This document shows, in pieces, positions 1-7,191 of a stretch of 10,615 nucleotides of DNA (the stretch's first letter is position 1; every line of letters starts with the position of its first letter). The notes beneath the pieces were generated by a model. The model did no database searches. It saw nothing but the letters and a program-made list of their open reading frames with translations, and was not told the origin of the DNA. The position numbers and the translations under genes are program-made. This DNA comes from Clostridiales bacterium UBA1740. Its GTDB lineage: Bacteria > Bacillota > Clostridia > Oscillospirales > CAG-272. Location: the NCBI GenBank assembly GCA_002315715.1, contig DCHY01000006.1:325-10939 (forward strand), in the 5' to 3' direction.

Positions 1-148
1 CGAAGTGAAGAGTCCAAAGCAAGGAGTTGGCAGAGCCGAACCGGTCGAGGCGATAGACAACGACTATGCGACGACTCGGGGAAATCTCTCCTTCTGTGCC
101 AAAAAACGCTACCGCAGGGTAGCGCTTTTTGTTCCTTTTCTCAGCTGA
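1..148. other. Unidentified element at window edge, open in both directions
   Basis: The segment before the first promoter carries no gene I can name. On the + strand a frame is open from position 2 to a TGA at 146-148 (48 codons, no start in the window). On the - strand a frame through 1-100 is also open to the edge. The + frame runs straight through the terminator hairpin at 101-131 and stops only after it, which argues against it being the true 3' end of a protein gene. The stretch 1-100 has no obvious ribosome binding site. It could be the 3' part of a small RNA that ends at the hairpin, the end of a dispersed repeat, or a gene remnant. The sequence alone does not decide, and I give it no function. 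Confidence 0.3.
101..131 (+). terminator. Intrinsic terminator upstream of rsuA
   Basis: A perfect 7-bp stem (CGCTACC at 107-113 with GGTAGCG at 118-124) closes a GCAG loop. An A-run at 101-106 precedes it and a T-run at 126-130 follows. The flanking A and T runs would let it work in both directions. It isolates the operon promoter from whatever lies to the left. Confidence 0.8.
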
Positions 149-195
149 AAAGTGTAAAAGAAGGATGAATGAGCGGCTTACTTCGCCGAACCCTC

Positions 196-224
196 TTTAC
201 AAAAGCCGCCTTATATGCTAAAAT
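196..224 (+). promoter_or_regulatory. Sigma-A type promoter of the rsuA operon
   Basis: The -35 box is TTTACA (196-201), followed by a 17-nt spacer and the -10 box TAAAAT (219-224). A TG at 216-217 one base before the -10 makes it an extended -10 promoter. Transcription should begin near 231, leaving a leader of only about 25 nt before the TTG start at 255, so there is little room for a riboswitch or attenuator. Confidence 0.7.
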
Positions 225-240
225 ATATAAAAGAAAAATT

Positions 241-247
241 AGGAGGG
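241..247 (+). promoter_or_regulatory. Ribosome binding site that fixes the TTG start of rsuA
   Basis: AGGAGGG lies 7 nt before a TTG at 255. The next in-frame ATG (residue 7) would delete the first residues of the S4 domain and sit too far from this site, so TTG is the likely start. Confidence 0.75.
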
Positions 248-254
248 CGCCGTA

Positions 255-962
255 TTGAGAATTGACAAATTTATGTCGGATACCGGCATCCTGTCGCGCA
301 AAGAAGCCGCCCTCGCCGCCAAGCGCGGTGAACTGCTTTTGGATGGGGAAAAAATCCCCTCGGTCAGTCTTCATATCGACCCCGAAAAGCAGACGATCAC
401 CTATCGCGGCACCCCGATTGTGTATCGCGCGTTTACCTACATCATGCTCAACAAGCCGGCAGGGTACGTCAGTGCCACCGACGATAAAAATCTGCCGTAT
501 GTCACCGAACTCTTGCCCGAAGCCGAAAGACGGCAGGGGCTTTTTCCGGCGGGACGTCTCGACCGCGATACCGTCGGTCTTATGATTTTGACCAACGACG
601 GCGCGCTTTCTCACTACCTTCTGTCCCCCAAACATCACGTGGAAAAGAAATACCGTTTTGAGGCGGAAAAACCGCTGTCTGCGGACGCCGAAGTACGTTT
701 TGCCGAAGGCATGAAAATCGACGGTTACGTCTGCAAAAGCGCCGGTCTATGCTTAAACCCCGACCGTCTCGGCGGCGTCATCACCCTCACGGAAGGGAAG
801 TATCACCAAATCAAAAGAATGCTCGAGGCTTTGGATAACAAAATCACCTTTCTTGAACGCATCACCTTCGGCGGAATCCAACTTGACGAAACCCTGCCGC
901 GCGGCGGTTTTCGCTATTTGACCGACGAAGAGGTCACCCTCTTAAAAAACAATCAAATTTGA
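255..962 (+). CDS. rsuA: RsuA-family 16S rRNA pseudouridine synthase
   Basis: A 235-aa protein predicted to isomerise a specific uridine in ribosomal RNA to pseudouridine in the cytoplasm; the RsuA type acts on 16S U516. Residues 1 to about 45 form an S4 RNA-binding domain (it starts MRIDKF and has SRKEA at 14-18). The synthase domain follows. The family motif GRLDRDTVGL is at 100-109, and Asp103 is the expected catalytic aspartate. LNKPAG at 65-70 and the C-terminal GKYHQIKRM at 181-189 are also typical, and the length is normal for RsuA. It starts with TTG (see the site at 241-247). It is first in the operon, 12 nt before tex. The family is certain. The exact target is less so, because RluB/RluE/RluF-type enzymes share these motifs; I prefer RsuA from size and the single S4 domain. 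Confidence 0.88.
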   Translation: MRIDKFMSDTGILSRKEAALAAKRGELLLDGEKIPSVSLHIDPEKQTITYRGTPIVYRAFTYIMLNKPAGYVSATDDKNLPYVTELLPEAERRQGLFPAGRLDRDTVGLMILTNDGALSHYLLSPKHHVEKKYRFEAEKPLSADAEVRFAEGMKIDGYVCKSAGLCLNPDRLGGVITLTEGKYHQIKRMLEALDNKITFLERITFGGIQLDETLPRGGFRYLTDEEVTLLKNNQI

Positions 963-974
963 CAGGAGTCTATT

Positions 975-3155
975 ATGGATATTGCAAAAGTTTTAGCCAC
1001 GGAATTCGGTCTGAAGGAAGAACAGGTTACGGCGACCGTTGCCTTGATTGATGAAGGAAACACCATTCCTTTCATCTCCCGTTACCGCAAGGAAGTAACG
1101 GGCAGCTTGGACGACGCCACGCTGCGTGACCTTTTCGACCGCCTTACGTATCTTCGTAAACTTGACGAACGCCGTGCCGAGGTTTCCTCGCTCATCGAAG
1201 GACAGGGAAAACTCACCCCCGAAATCACCTTCGCCCTGAATAACGCCATCACTCTCGTAGAGATTGAAGATATTTACCGTCCCTACCGCCCGAAGCGTAC
1301 CACCCGTGCGTCTATCGCCCGTGCCAAAGGTCTCGAACCCCTTGCACAGTACATTATGGCACAACAGGACAGTTACGATCCCGAAATCGACGTCTATGCC
1401 GAATCCTTTATTTCGGCGGAAGAAGGCAAAGAAGTGCCGGATGCCAAAGCCGCACTGCAGGGCGCGTCTGACATCATCGCCGAGGACGTTTCCAACGACG
1501 CGGAAATCCGTAAACTGCTTCGTCAGTTCACGACCGACCACGGTTCGATTACCACCAAAGCCGCCAAAGAAGAACCCTCGGTTTACGAAAACTATTACGA
1601 TTTTTCGGAACCTATCAAACGTCTGCGCGGTCACCGCGTTCTTGCCATCAACCGCGGCGAGAAAGAAGAATTTTTGAAAGTGTCCGTCACTCTCCCCGAG
1701 GAGGACGGCATAGCACAGCTCGTTTCCCGCGTCGTCACCAACAAACAGTCGCCGGCGCTCCCCTATATCATGGCGACCTTGACCGACGCCTACGAGCGCC
1801 TTTTGTTCCCCGCCATCGAGCGTGAAATCAGAACATCCCTCTTTGACGACGCCTCGGAAGGAGCCCTCAAAGTCTTCGCCGAGAACCTTCGAAATCTCTT
1901 GCTCGTTTCTCCCCTTAAGGGCAAAACCGTCCTCGGTTATGACCCGGGCTACGCCCACGGTTGCAAACTGGCGGTTGTCGATAAAACGGGCAAAGTTCTC
2001 GATACCGCCGTTATTTACCCCACCAAACCCAGAAGTGAGATAGAAAAATCAAAGGCTATCGTCCTTCGCTTGATCAATAAATACGGCGTTGACGTCGTTT
2101 CCATCGGCAACGGCACCGCCTCCCGCGAATCGGAGTCGTTTATCGCCAACGACGTTCTCAAAGATCCCACTTGCCGCCGCGGCGTGAAATACACCATCGT
2201 CTCCGAGGCGGGCGCGTCGATTTATTCGGCATCTGCCTTGGCAATGGAAGAATTCCCGGACTACGACGTTATGCAGAGATCTGCCATCTCCATCGCGAGA
2301 CGCCTTCAGGATCCCTTGGCGGAACTCGTAAAAATCGAGCCGAAAGGTATCGGCGTCGGTCAGTATCAGCACGACATGAAAGAAGCCCGTTTGAACGAGG
2401 CACTCGGCGGCGTCGTCGAAGACTGCGTAAACGGTGTCGGCGTTGACCTCAACACCGCCTCCTATTCGTTGCTTTCCTACGTTTCCGGCATCAACATGGC
2501 GGCTGCGAAAAACATCGTCAAATACCGTGAAGAAAACGGCGAATTCCGCACCCGTGCACAGGTTTTGAAAGTGCCGAAAATCGGCGAAAAGGCCTACACG
2601 CAGTGTGCCGGCTTCCTTCGTATCCCCGGCGGTTTGCAGGTGCTCGATAACACCGGCGTTCACCCCGAATCCTACGACATCACCCAAACGCTTCTCTCGA
2701 AATTCGGTTACACCACCGAAGACGTGGCAAGCGGCAATATGGCATTGCTTCGCTTCAAAGCCGACCAGTACGGCATGGCGAAACTCGCGAAAGAACTTTC
2801 CTGCGGTGAACCCACCCTCGAAGATATCATCAAAGAACTTGAAAAACCCGGCCGTGACATTCGTGACGACGCGCCGGCACCCGTTTTGTCCACCGACGTT
2901 CTCGATATCAACGACTTGAAAGTCGATATGTGCCTTAAAGGCACCGTCAGAAACGTCGTTGACTTCGGTTGTTTCGTCGATATCGGCGTGCATCACGACG
3001 GCCTTCTTCATATTTCCGAGATGTGCGACCGATTCATCAAGCATCCGTCGGAACTCTTCTCGGTCGGCGACGTCATCGAAGTGCGTATCAAAGCCGTTGA
3101 CGTGCAAAAACAACGCATTTCCTTAACGCGCAAAGGCATGGACTCCGCCAAATAA
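975..3155 (+). CDS. tex: Tex family S1 RNA-binding transcription accessory protein
   Basis: A 726-aa cytoplasmic protein with the full Tex architecture. Residues 1 to about 200 are the helical N-terminal region with the family-typical FISRYRKE (33-40). About 318-455 is the YqgF/RNase H-like domain, opening with VLGYDPGYAHGCKLAVVD. About 490-552 are helix-hairpin-helix repeats (SYSLLSYVSGI, then YREENGEFRTRAQVLKVPKI). About 648-720 is a C-terminal S1 domain (VDFGCFVDIGVHHDGLLHIS). Tex proteins bind nucleic acid and are linked to transcription and stress tolerance; the precise reaction is unsettled in the family. AGGAG at 964-968 sits 6 nt before the ATG. The next gene begins 10 nt downstream, which supports one transcript. 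No truncation or frameshift is visible. Two long antisense frames under this gene are codon-bias shadows. Confidence 0.95.
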   Translation: MDIAKVLATEFGLKEEQVTATVALIDEGNTIPFISRYRKEVTGSLDDATLRDLFDRLTYLRKLDERRAEVSSLIEGQGKLTPEITFALNNAITLVEIEDIYRPYRPKRTTRASIARAKGLEPLAQYIMAQQDSYDPEIDVYAESFISAEEGKEVPDAKAALQGASDIIAEDVSNDAEIRKLLRQFTTDHGSITTKAAKEEPSVYENYYDFSEPIKRLRGHRVLAINRGEKEEFLKVSVTLPEEDGIAQLVSRVVTNKQSPALPYIMATLTDAYERLLFPAIEREIRTSLFDDASEGALKVFAENLRNLLLVSPLKGKTVLGYDPGYAHGCKLAVVDKTGKVLDTAVIYPTKPRSEIEKSKAIVLRLINKYGVDVVSIGNGTASRESESFIANDVLKDPTCRRGVKYTIVSEAGASIYSASALAMEEFPDYDVMQRSAISIARRLQDPLAELVKIEPKGIGVGQYQHDMKEARLNEALGGVVEDCVNGVGVDLNTASYSLLSYVSGINMAAAKNIVKYREENGEFRTRAQVLKVPKIGEKAYTQCAGFLRIPGGLQVLDNTGVHPESYDITQTLLSKFGYTTEDVASGNMALLRFKADQYGMAKLAKELSCGEPTLEDIIKELEKPGRDIRDDAPAPVLSTDVLDINDLKVDMCLKGTVRNVVDFGCFVDIGVHHDGLLHISEMCDRFIKHPSELFSVGDVIEVRIKAVDVQKQRISLTRKGMDSAK

Positions 3156-3165
3156 GGAGAGAAAA

Positions 3166-4032
3166 ATGTTCGGTTACGTCAAACCCAAAAGAAGCGAAAT
3201 GCTCGTGAAAGACGAGGCGTTTTACCGTGCGGTTTACTGCGGCATTTGCCAAAGCATGAAAACCGAAACGGGCATCCTTTCGCGCGCGCTTCTCACCTAC
3301 GACAGCGTGTTTTTATCCCTTTGCCGTATGGTGTTTTTGCCGGACACAGCGTTTGACAGACGGGATATTTTCTGCCCCATGCACCCCCTCAAAAAACGAA
3401 ACGCCCTCGTGCCAAACGAGGCTATCACCTACACCGTTTCCGCCTTTTCCATCCTCTCGTATTACAAAATGCAGGACGACAAAAAAGATAACGAGAAAAA
3501 ATTCGCAACCGCCTTGCTTTTGCCGGTATCGAAAAGCGCCCTCGGTCATACCGATATGCCAAGCCTCGAAGAAACCGTGAAAAGCGAACTCGCCGCCATA
3601 GCAGCGCTTGAAGCGGAAAACAGTCCGAGCGTGGACGAGGGTGCCGAGCATTTCGGGCAATTGCTTGCGGAGATTTTCGCCTACGGCACCGAGGGGAGCA
3701 CCGCGACGCTTCTTCGTCAAACGGGCTTTCATCTCGGAAAATTCATCTATGCCGCCGACGCCGCGGAGGATTACGAAAAGGACAAAAAAGAAGGGAAGTA
3801 CAATCCGTTTCTTTTGCAGTACGGAAAAGCACCCCTCACAAAAGAGAATAAGGAAAGCATCAAAACCGGCTTGCTCTTGGAGGCGGAGGCACTCTCCCGT
3901 GCTTTGGAGTTGTATCCTTTCGGCAAGCGCCATACCCTCGAGCGTATTCTCAAAAATGTCGTTTACCTCGGCTTGCCCGAACGCATTCGGTTTTTAGACG
4001 AAAAAAAGGAGGAAGACCATGGATCCCTATGA
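3166..4032 (+). CDS. DUF5685-like protein with Cys and Asp-rich motifs
   Basis: A 288-aa soluble protein resembling the DUF5685 family by its opening (MFGYVKP, then YRAVYCGICQSM at 20-31). The function is unknown. Visible candidate ligands are C25 and C28 (CxxC), C53, C70 and H73 in CPMHPLKK, which together could form a metal site. Two acidic motifs stand out: DDKKD at 104-108 after YYKMQ, and DAAEDYEKD at 198-206 followed by GKYNPF. Both appear in helical context. AAGGAGA (3154-3160) overlaps the tex stop codon and precedes the ATG by a good distance. The last 14 bp overlap the DnaJ gene, so the two are probably translationally coupled; to my knowledge this pairing recurs in Clostridia, which suggests a shared role. 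The family call comes from memory of the motif pattern. Confidence 0.75.
   Translation: MFGYVKPKRSEMLVKDEAFYRAVYCGICQSMKTETGILSRALLTYDSVFLSLCRMVFLPDTAFDRRDIFCPMHPLKKRNALVPNEAITYTVSAFSILSYYKMQDDKKDNEKKFATALLLPVSKSALGHTDMPSLEETVKSELAAIAALEAENSPSVDEGAEHFGQLLAEIFAYGTEGSTATLLRQTGFHLGKFIYAADAAEDYEKDKKEGKYNPFLLQYGKAPLTKENKESIKTGLLLEAEALSRALELYPFGKRHTLERILKNVVYLGLPERIRFLDEKKEEDHGSL
4006..4012 (+). promoter_or_regulatory. Strong Shine-Dalgarno inside the DUF5685-like gene
   Basis: AAGGAGG lies 6 nt before the ATG at 4019, within the last codons of the upstream gene. It fixes the DnaJ start and the 14-bp overlap. Confidence 0.8.
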
Positions 4033-4636
4033 AATACTCGGCGTTTCCAAGAACGCCACCGATGACGAGGTCAAGGAAAAATACAGAGAACTTGTCAGAA
4101 AATATCATCCCGACAACTACGGTCCCGACAATCCTCTCATCGACTTGGCAAACGAAAAAATGGCAGCCATTAACGATGCCTACGAAAAGATTCAAAAGGA
4201 AAGATCCGACAAGCAAAATGCGCACGGCGAGTCGTACCAAAGCGGCAGCACGACGGGCAAATTCGGCGAGATTCGCCGTCTCTTAAATGCCAAACGCTTC
4301 CGCGAAGCCGAAAAAATGCTGACGGAAATGTACGACAACGAGAAAACCGCCGAATGGCATTATCTGTACAGCGTCGTCCTGATGCGTCGCGGCAGATCCA
4401 ACGACGCCATGCGCGAACTTGAAACCGCCTGCTCCATGGACCCTGCCAATATCGAATACCAAAAGGCAAAACAGATGTTCAATACCAAGGCAGGCACCTA
4501 TGGCAGTACCTATTACGGAACCGGCGGACAGCCTCTCCGTTCGACGAACGACGACGTTTGCGAGTTCTGTATCAAAGTCAAAATGCTCGATTGCCTTTGC
4601 GAGTGCTTGGGCGGCGATCTCATCCCTTGTATCTGA
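4019..4636 (+). CDS. J-domain protein with TPR-like middle and Cys-rich tail
   Basis: A 205-aa protein. Residues 1 to about 65 are a J domain (MDPYEILGVS, with HPD at 30-32), so it should stimulate the ATPase of a DnaK-type Hsp70. It lacks the Gly/Phe region, the zinc-finger CxxCxGxG repeats and the C-terminal substrate domains of true DnaJ, so it is a specialised J protein. Residues about 82-155 are helical and TPR-like (ALxxxxP-type spacing around LLNAKRFREAEKML and YLYSVVLMRRGRSNDAMREL). The last 25 residues hold six cysteines: C181, C184, C192, C194, C196 and C204, the last just before the end. That tail might bind metal or be lipid- or membrane-associated; this is inference. The gene overlaps the preceding DUF5685-like gene by 14 bp and ends 1 nt before the next ATG, so the three are probably coupled. 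Confidence 0.88.
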   Translation: MDPYEILGVSKNATDDEVKEKYRELVRKYHPDNYGPDNPLIDLANEKMAAINDAYEKIQKERSDKQNAHGESYQSGSTTGKFGEIRRLLNAKRFREAEKMLTEMYDNEKTAEWHYLYSVVLMRRGRSNDAMRELETACSMDPANIEYQKAKQMFNTKAGTYGSTYYGTGGQPLRSTNDDVCEFCIKVKMLDCLCECLGGDLIPCI

Positions 4637-4637
4637 T

Positions 4638-5201
4638 ATGAAAGAAACGAAAAAAATAACGATAAGTGCCATTCTTTCGGCACTTTCGGTGGCTATCATG
4701 TCACTCGGCGCCTTGGTGGATACCGTCGATTTGACGGTTTGCGCCGTGGCGAGTTTGTCCGTCGTTTTGATTTTTGTCGAGATAGGATCGCCTTACACTT
4801 GGTTTTCGTGGCTGCTTACCTCCTTGCTGTCCGCCGCCTTTTTCCCGCACAGTTTCGTGTGGGCGGAATATCTTTTGATTTTCGGACTGTATCCGATTCT
4901 CAAAGGCTATATCGAAAGATTGCCGCGCGGGGTGTGGTTTCTCGTCAAACTCGTGTATTTTAACGGCTGTATGGCCGCACTTTTGTGGCTTGTCCGCGGC
5001 ATTCTCGGCGTGGACTTCTTTGCCGACACCGACTTTTCTCTCTTTGAGAACGTCAAAGTGTTTGGCAGCGTGCCGCTGATGGTAGCCGTCTTTCTGGTTC
5101 TTGCCAACGTGACGGCTTTGGCGTACGACTGGTTCCTTGCCATCATGCTGCGCCTTTACGTTTTCAAATTCCGTGACAAATTTAAGCGCTTTTTGAAATA
5201 G
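4638..5201 (+). CDS. Small integral membrane protein, ECF S-component-like appearance
   Basis: A 187-aa protein not assigned to a named family with confidence. It starts with the basic stretch MKETKK and then has about five to six hydrophobic segments: near 8-27, 31-49, 55-70, 75-90, 102-123 and 146-172. It ends in a basic cytoplasmic tail (KFRDKFKRFLK). The compact layout and short N-terminal ISAILSALSVAIM segment recall substrate-binding S components of ECF transporters and related Firmicute membrane proteins, but no substrate motif is visible. The ATG is 1 nt after the DnaJ TGA and has only a weak G-rich site before it, so initiation probably depends on translational coupling. A longer in-frame opening back to 4419 exists but overlaps the DnaJ gene heavily and is rejected. 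Confidence 0.75.
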   Translation: MKETKKITISAILSALSVAIMSLGALVDTVDLTVCAVASLSVVLIFVEIGSPYTWFSWLLTSLLSAAFFPHSFVWAEYLLIFGLYPILKGYIERLPRGVWFLVKLVYFNGCMAALLWLVRGILGVDFFADTDFSLFENVKVFGSVPLMVAVFLVLANVTALAYDWFLAIMLRLYVFKFRDKFKRFLK

Positions 5202-5208
5202 GAGCTTT

Positions 5209-6537
5209 ATGAAAAAAATCGGATTTATCTCTCTCGGGTGCGTCAAAAACCTCGTGGATACCGAAACGATGCTCAAAAGCCTGACCGATGCCGGCTATGA
5301 AATCACGGCAGACGAAAAGGCGGCGGACGTCATCGTCGTCAACACCTGCGGTTTTATCGAAAGCGCCAAACGGGAGAGCATTGATACCATTTTGGAGGCC
5401 GCCGCGCAAAAGACGGAGGGCAATTGCCGCTTCCTCATTGCGACGGGTTGCCTTGCCGAGCGATACGGGGAAGATATCGTAAAAGAATTTCCCGAGGTGG
5501 ACGCCGTCCTCGGCGTCGGCAGTATCGACAAAATCGTCGAAGCCGTCAAACAACTGGAAAAAGGGGAAAAACGCTATTTCTCCCGTTGCGATAAAAACGC
5601 CTCGCCCCTTGGCGGCGAGCGCGTCTTGACGACACCGAAAGGGTCGGCGTATCTCAAAATCGCCGAAGGCTGCGACAACCGTTGCACCTATTGTGCCATT
5701 CCCCTGATTCGCGGAAAACTCCGCTCACGCCCCATCGAAGATATCGTGGCGGAAGCCAAAAAACTCGAGACGGCAGGCGTTGTCGAACTGAATCTCATCG
5801 CGCAGGACACCTCGCGCTACGGTCTTGACTTGTACGGAGAGTATAAACTCGCCGAGCTCGTGCGCGCCGTCACCAAAGAAACGAACATCCCTTGGATTCG
5901 CCTTCTGTACTGTTATCCCGACAAAATCACCGACGAACTCATTTCCGAAATGAAAAACAATCCGCGCTTGCTTCATTACCTCGATTTACCGATTCAGCAT
6001 ATTGCCGACCCCGTCTTGACGGCGATGAACCGCCACGGCGGCTCCCGTCTCATTCGGGACGTGGTGAAGAAAGTCAGAAGGGAAATCCCCGACGTCGTGC
6101 TTCGCACCACCGCCATGGTCGGTTTCCCCGGCGAGACCGAGCGGGATTTTGAAGAACTCTGCGCGTTCGTCAAAGAAGCCAAGTTCGAGCGCTTCGGCGC
6201 CTTCACTTATTCGGCGGAGGAAGATACCGAGGCGGCAACCATGCAAGGACAGATTGACGAGCAGATAAAACAGGATCGCTACGACATATTGATGCAAACC
6301 CAACTGACCGTCAGTGAAGACTATAACAAGTCCAAAATCGGCAAGACTTTCACGGTCTTCGTGGAAGACTATGACGAGGAGGGCGAAACCTACGTCGGAC
6401 GTACCTACGCCGATGCCCCCGACGTCGACGGGAAAGTGTATTTCTCGTCGGAAAACCCCCTCGCCCTCGGCACCTTTACCCAAGTTATCATTACGGATTG
6501 TGCAGATTACGACCTAATCGGCAGAACCGAAGAATAA
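5209..6537 (+). CDS. rimO: RimO, ribosomal protein S12 methylthiotransferase
   Basis: A 442-aa radical SAM enzyme that adds a methylthio group to the beta-carbon of a conserved aspartate in ribosomal protein S12 (Asp89 in E. coli). The N-terminal MTTase domain supplies the auxiliary [4Fe-4S] cluster cysteines: C11 in SLGCVKNLVDTE, C47 in VNTCGFIESAK and C81 in ATGCLAERYG. The radical SAM CxxxCxxC is C155, C159 and C162 in EGCDNRCTYCAIP. A C-terminal TRAM domain lies at about 378-440. The GCVKN and CGFI(E/D)SAK motifs and the length separate RimO from the tRNA enzyme MiaB. The ribosome binding site GGAG (5201-5204) shares a base with the stop codon of the previous gene. rimO followed by pgsA is a frequent Firmicute order. 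Confidence 0.95.
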   Translation: MKKIGFISLGCVKNLVDTETMLKSLTDAGYEITADEKAADVIVVNTCGFIESAKRESIDTILEAAAQKTEGNCRFLIATGCLAERYGEDIVKEFPEVDAVLGVGSIDKIVEAVKQLEKGEKRYFSRCDKNASPLGGERVLTTPKGSAYLKIAEGCDNRCTYCAIPLIRGKLRSRPIEDIVAEAKKLETAGVVELNLIAQDTSRYGLDLYGEYKLAELVRAVTKETNIPWIRLLYCYPDKITDELISEMKNNPRLLHYLDLPIQHIADPVLTAMNRHGGSRLIRDVVKKVRREIPDVVLRTTAMVGFPGETERDFEELCAFVKEAKFERFGAFTYSAEEDTEAATMQGQIDEQIKQDRYDILMQTQLTVSEDYNKSKIGKTFTVFVEDYDEEGETYVGRTYADAPDVDGKVYFSSENPLALGTFTQVIITDCADYDLIGRTEE

Positions 6538-6549
6538 GGAAGAAAACAT

Positions 6550-7161
6550 ATGAAAAAAACAGCACTGAACGTACCGAACACACTCTCCCTTTTGCGCGTC
6601 ATTCTCGTTCCCGCCTTCGTCGCAACGCTTCTCTTTATGAGAGAGATTCCCGTATGGGGACTCATCGTGCCGGCGATTATTTACGTCGTCACCGGTTTTA
6701 CCGATATGCTTGACGGCAAGATTGCAAGAAAATACAACCTTGTCACCGACTTCGGCAAATTCATCGATCCTCTCGCCGATAAATTCATGGTTTTGGCGTC
6801 GCTCATTTCTCTTGACGCTTTGATGCTTCTTTCGGATAAGGCAAAAGACCAAACCGAAGGTCTCGTCTTTATGTTCGTCATCCTTTTGATTCTTCTTCGC
6901 GAACTCGGCGTGACCAGCATTCGCCTCGTCGTTGCCAACAAAGAGGGCATCGTCGTCGCCGCCTCCATCTTCGGAAAAATCAAGACGGTTTCACAGATGG
7001 TCGGCACCGTTGCCATCCTTCTCGAAAGCCTCGTATTCCCGTTCTCGGCGGAGAACCACGTCGTTGCCTACGTTTTCATGGGCATTATGGCGTTCACCAC
7101 CGTGTTCTCCGGCATTGATTACCTTCGTGCCTACTTGCCGTATATCGACTCCAATAAATAA
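6550..7161 (+). CDS. pgsA: PgsA, phosphatidylglycerophosphate synthase
   Basis: A 203-aa integral membrane enzyme that transfers the phosphatidyl group from CDP-diacylglycerol to sn-glycerol-3-phosphate, the committed step to phosphatidylglycerol and cardiolipin. The CDP-alcohol phosphotransferase signature D-x2-DG-x2-AR-x8-G-x3-D-x3-D is complete: D52, D55, G56, A59, R60, G69, D73 and D77. The N-terminal NVPNTLSLLRVILVP is typical of PgsA. About five to six hydrophobic segments follow. AAGGAAG at 6536-6542 overlaps the rimO stop and lies 7 nt before the ATG. In many Firmicutes pgsA leads into cinA and recA; here a membrane protein gene follows after 30 nt. Confidence 0.93.
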   Translation: MKKTALNVPNTLSLLRVILVPAFVATLLFMREIPVWGLIVPAIIYVVTGFTDMLDGKIARKYNLVTDFGKFIDPLADKFMVLASLISLDALMLLSDKAKDQTEGLVFMFVILLILLRELGVTSIRLVVANKEGIVVAASIFGKIKTVSQMVGTVAILLESLVFPFSAENHVVAYVFMGIMAFTTVFSGIDYLRAYLPYIDSNK

Positions 7162-7191
7162 TAGGATAGCAAACACAAAAAGGACACTGTC

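Noticed and set aside
231..254. Riboswitch or leader regulation before rsuA
   Set aside because: The predicted leader is only about 25 nt and A-rich, too short for a structured element.
141..638. Antisense frame overlapping rsuA and its promoter
   Set aside because: It would cover a well-supported promoter, ribosome binding site and S4/pseudouridine synthase coding sequence; no domain is visible.
993..1958. Long antisense open frame (321 codons) under tex
   Set aside because: It mirrors codon bias of the intact tex gene, shows no recognisable domain, and its product is Phe/Gly/Val-rich low-complexity sequence typical of antisense shadows.
2049..3113. Second long antisense open frame (354 codons) under tex
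   Set aside because: Same reasoning: tex is complete and motif-rich on the + strand across this region, and the antisense product has no family features.
4419..4637. N-terminal extension of the small membrane protein
   Set aside because: The extension lies in another frame inside the DnaJ gene, is Pro/Ser/Arg-rich and lacks a ribosome binding site. The ATG at 4638 begins a clean KK-plus-TM start.
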